64,000 bases of DNA from Sipunculus nudus. Lineage: Eukaryota > Annelida > Sipuncula > Golfingiida > Sipunculidae. Below are positions 61,836 to 64,000 of the stretch, piece by piece; positions within the stretch are counted from its first letter, which is position 1, and each line of letters opens with the position of its first letter. Made by a program: the position numbers and the translations under genes. The notes under the pieces are model-generated. The model did no database searches and had not been told where the DNA came from. It was given only the letters and a program-made list of their open reading frames with translations. The stretch is from positions 84,729,056-84,793,055 of the forward strand of contig CM049310.1 in assembly GCA_026874595.1 (NCBI GenBank). The letters run 5' to 3'.

Positions 61836-62135
61836 TTTCTCAGGCACCGCCCGCATCAATTTTAAACCCCCGCATCAAAATTTTTTATTTTGATTTTCAA
61901 TAGAAATTTAACAATTTTGAGCTGCAGCCGCTTGGACATTTCTGTCAAGAAGATATGAATCATACAATTTCCTTTGTTATGTAGTGCTTTACTTGTTTAG
62001 CAAAATAAATCTTTTATTATAATGCTTTTCCCTTATCATTTGATATTTTTATCGAAACATACCAAAAAATTAAAAATTAAAAAAACCGCCCGCCCGCATT
62101 GATTTCTGAAAAAAAGTGCCTGAGAACCATACCTT
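61836..62135. mobile_element. MITE with CTCAGGCAC inverted ends
   Basis: Left end TTTCTCAGGCACCGCCCGC and right end GTGCCTGAGAACC are inverted. The interior matches the 57.24-kb copy. There is no coding sequence. Confidence 0.65.
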
Positions 62136-62784
62136 TTTTTTTATTTTGGCCTTATTTCCAATTTTTATCTGGGCCGTAATGGACAGACTCAAAATGCTAC
62201 AGCAGAAACATTGTGTCATTACATTAACCTGCAATTCCTGCCTGACGAACTGAACGTTTGCAACACGTAGAAATGTTAGCGCCATTGTACAGGATATGAC
62301 CCACGCTGACCTGGAATTTACGTTCCAACTGATTTGTCTGTCTGTCAGCAAGCCGACAGCTGTGTCTATACATCTGAACGGTACCAGCACGTCCTGGTGA
62401 TACAAATTCAACTCGGTCAAATGGCTTGTTGCGTCCGTGTTTTCATCAGCTTCATCAGTGTGTATATTTTTGTACCTCCGCAGGGAACATTGTTTTTCCC
62501 GTCGTTTGTAAGACGAAGCGGTCTCTTTATTTATGCAGGTTTACAATATCTCCACTAGGACGTATGTTTTTGTCGTCTTTTGCACATTAGTTGGTTTGTC
62601 TGGTAGCAACTTTATCCAAAAAGTGTTGTGATTTCATGAAAGTGTGTGTGTGTGTGTATGTGTGAGTCCGGTGGGGAGGGGTTTACCCACGGAACAATTC
62701 AATACATGCTGGAGGTGATCTGAGTATATATGTATCTATGTTTTACTTTACAGAATTCTTTTCCTTTTTTTCTTCTTTTTTTTC

Positions 62785-62985
62785 TGCTGGCCCTTGGTGA
62801 GTAATCGTTCACATTGCTGGCTCATACCACCGTTGAACCTCCGAAAGGCGCACTCATGTGTGAGTGAGGTCACTACCTTCACTCCGCCTTCCCTTGGTGA
62901 ATTATCTCACCGCCTCAGCTAAGATTCGAACTCACGATCTCCCGGCTTTGAGCCCTGTGCTCTAAACCTTGACCACAGAAATCTT
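62785..62985 (-). repeat. tRNA-derived SINE copy
   Basis: Minus-strand head with TAGAGCACAGGGCTC and GAGTTCGAATC (B box), body with GAGTGCGCCTTTCGG and GTGAACG. Same family as the 11.7-kb copy. Confidence 0.65.
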
Positions 62986-62989
62986 TACC

Positions 62990-64000
62990 CTCTCATTTTG
63001 AAAGTCACTGTAAAACCCCGGAACTTTTAATATTACAGTCATTAAAAAAATTGGTACCTTATATAAGAGATGTATATTCTGTTTTTTTTTAAATAAATCT
63101 TTGGGAATTATTACTTACCATGCAAAATTATGCATTTGTAGGCAGAGGTAAATATGACAGTTTGACAAATGTCGTGCCAATCGTATCACATGTATAGCTA
63201 CAATGATAGCTTGCGTGCAGAATCCTCGCTAACATCGCGTGGACATAACAGTTCAGCTAAAAAGAGCCAGGACCAACCCTAGAGATTTAACCTGTAATTG
63301 TGTACACATGGCCAAAACCTGTTTTATTGCCATATATATGTATGATATAAAATTAATAAGACCCATATACATACATATATAATACAACCTTAGTCTTACA
63401 AAACTGACATTTTTTACAACTGATACGACAAGACTGGTATTGTAAGCAAGTTATTTAACATGCATGGGTTTTGCCCATCCATGTCGTCATGACTACATAC
63501 CATACCTTTAAATATGCAGATAATGCTTGTTCCATAAATATTTCATAATTAATAATCATAATCTTCGGGCAGCCGACCCCCAACCGGTCTTTCAGTCACG
63601 AAGTAGAGTAAAGCTTATACTGTAGAGTATGTCTAATCCTGGCTGTTGTCAAGGTGAAAAAATGTGTGTGTGCTGAACCAAAGTACTTTCAACTGAACCA
63701 TTTTGTGTAATTATCAATGAGCTGCTATTACGTTGATAATACAATTAAAATATCCTTTTTCAAAATCTTTTAACATTTTAATTTAATTTTATATTTTTAC
63801 CCTGGCGTAAACCATTCAAAAAGGTTCATTGAGATTATGACTAAATGGATTACTACATGTCAAATGTATTATTACAAAAAAGTCCCTCTAAATTAATCTG
63901 ATATTTTCTGTGATAGTACATCAATATTTATCTTGAATATACCTTTAAGTCGCATAGTGTTTATAAAAATAACATATAGAAAAATAAGAAATTAGATGAG
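62990..64000. other. No gene seen
   Basis: AT-rich sequence with no frame or repeat that I could support. Confidence 0.5.

Noticed and set aside
1-64000. CRISPR arrays, prokaryotic operons or viral gene blocks
   Set aside because: No regularly spaced identical repeats with unique spacers and no dense run of open frames. The window is plainly intron-bearing animal DNA.

Overview
This window is nuclear DNA of an animal. It is AT-rich, its genes are split into short exons with GT-AG introns, and it is full of microsatellites and short non-autonomous transposons. I see no prokaryotic gene organisation. The species cannot be fixed from the sequence. A mollusc or other spiralian is my best guess, at low confidence, based on the repeat style: scattered GTTATCTCCCTC motifs, GGTGGCGCCACC modules and tRNA-derived SINEs.

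Region 1-12.8 kb (minus strand): most of an LDL-receptor-family gene, read right to left. Eleven consecutive coding exons join in frame with consensus splice sites. They encode a signal peptide, two LDLa cysteine repeats, an EGF module, a calcium-binding EGF module, a six-bladed YWTD-type propeller spread over five exons, and a third EGF module. The last visible donor is at 3202. The membrane anchor and cytoplasmic tail were not found, so the 3' end probably lies beyond the left edge. The introns hold SINEs, a modular repeat and a triplicated splice donor.

Region 12.8-26 kb: no convincing gene. It holds a hAT-like element with a perfect 8-bp target duplication (15669-16252), a long-TIR foldback element with a 10-bp duplication (18621-19031), modular GGTGGCGCCACC repeats, a tandem array of about 150-bp units (21.9-22.5 kb) and a tRNA-derived SINE.

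Region 26-34.5 kb: two related, damaged copies of an SGNH-hydrolase-like sequence in opposite orientation. One lies at 26089-26616 (minus) with an internal TAG. The other lies at 34089-34427 (plus), has lost its start codon and is cut at a splice-donor-like site. Between them lie AT and GA microsatellites and a pyrimidine tract of about 700 bp.

Region 34.5-64 kb: mostly repeats, with one clear coding sequence at 47964-48677 (minus). It encodes a 237-residue protein with a C-terminal membrane anchor that I do not recognise. MITEs at 42.85, 49.99, 56.02 and 61.84 kb and many poly-C/poly-G runs fill the rest.

The receptor and the tail-anchored protein do not obviously work together. No operon-like system or CRISPR array was found, and no functional tRNA or rRNA gene was recognised.
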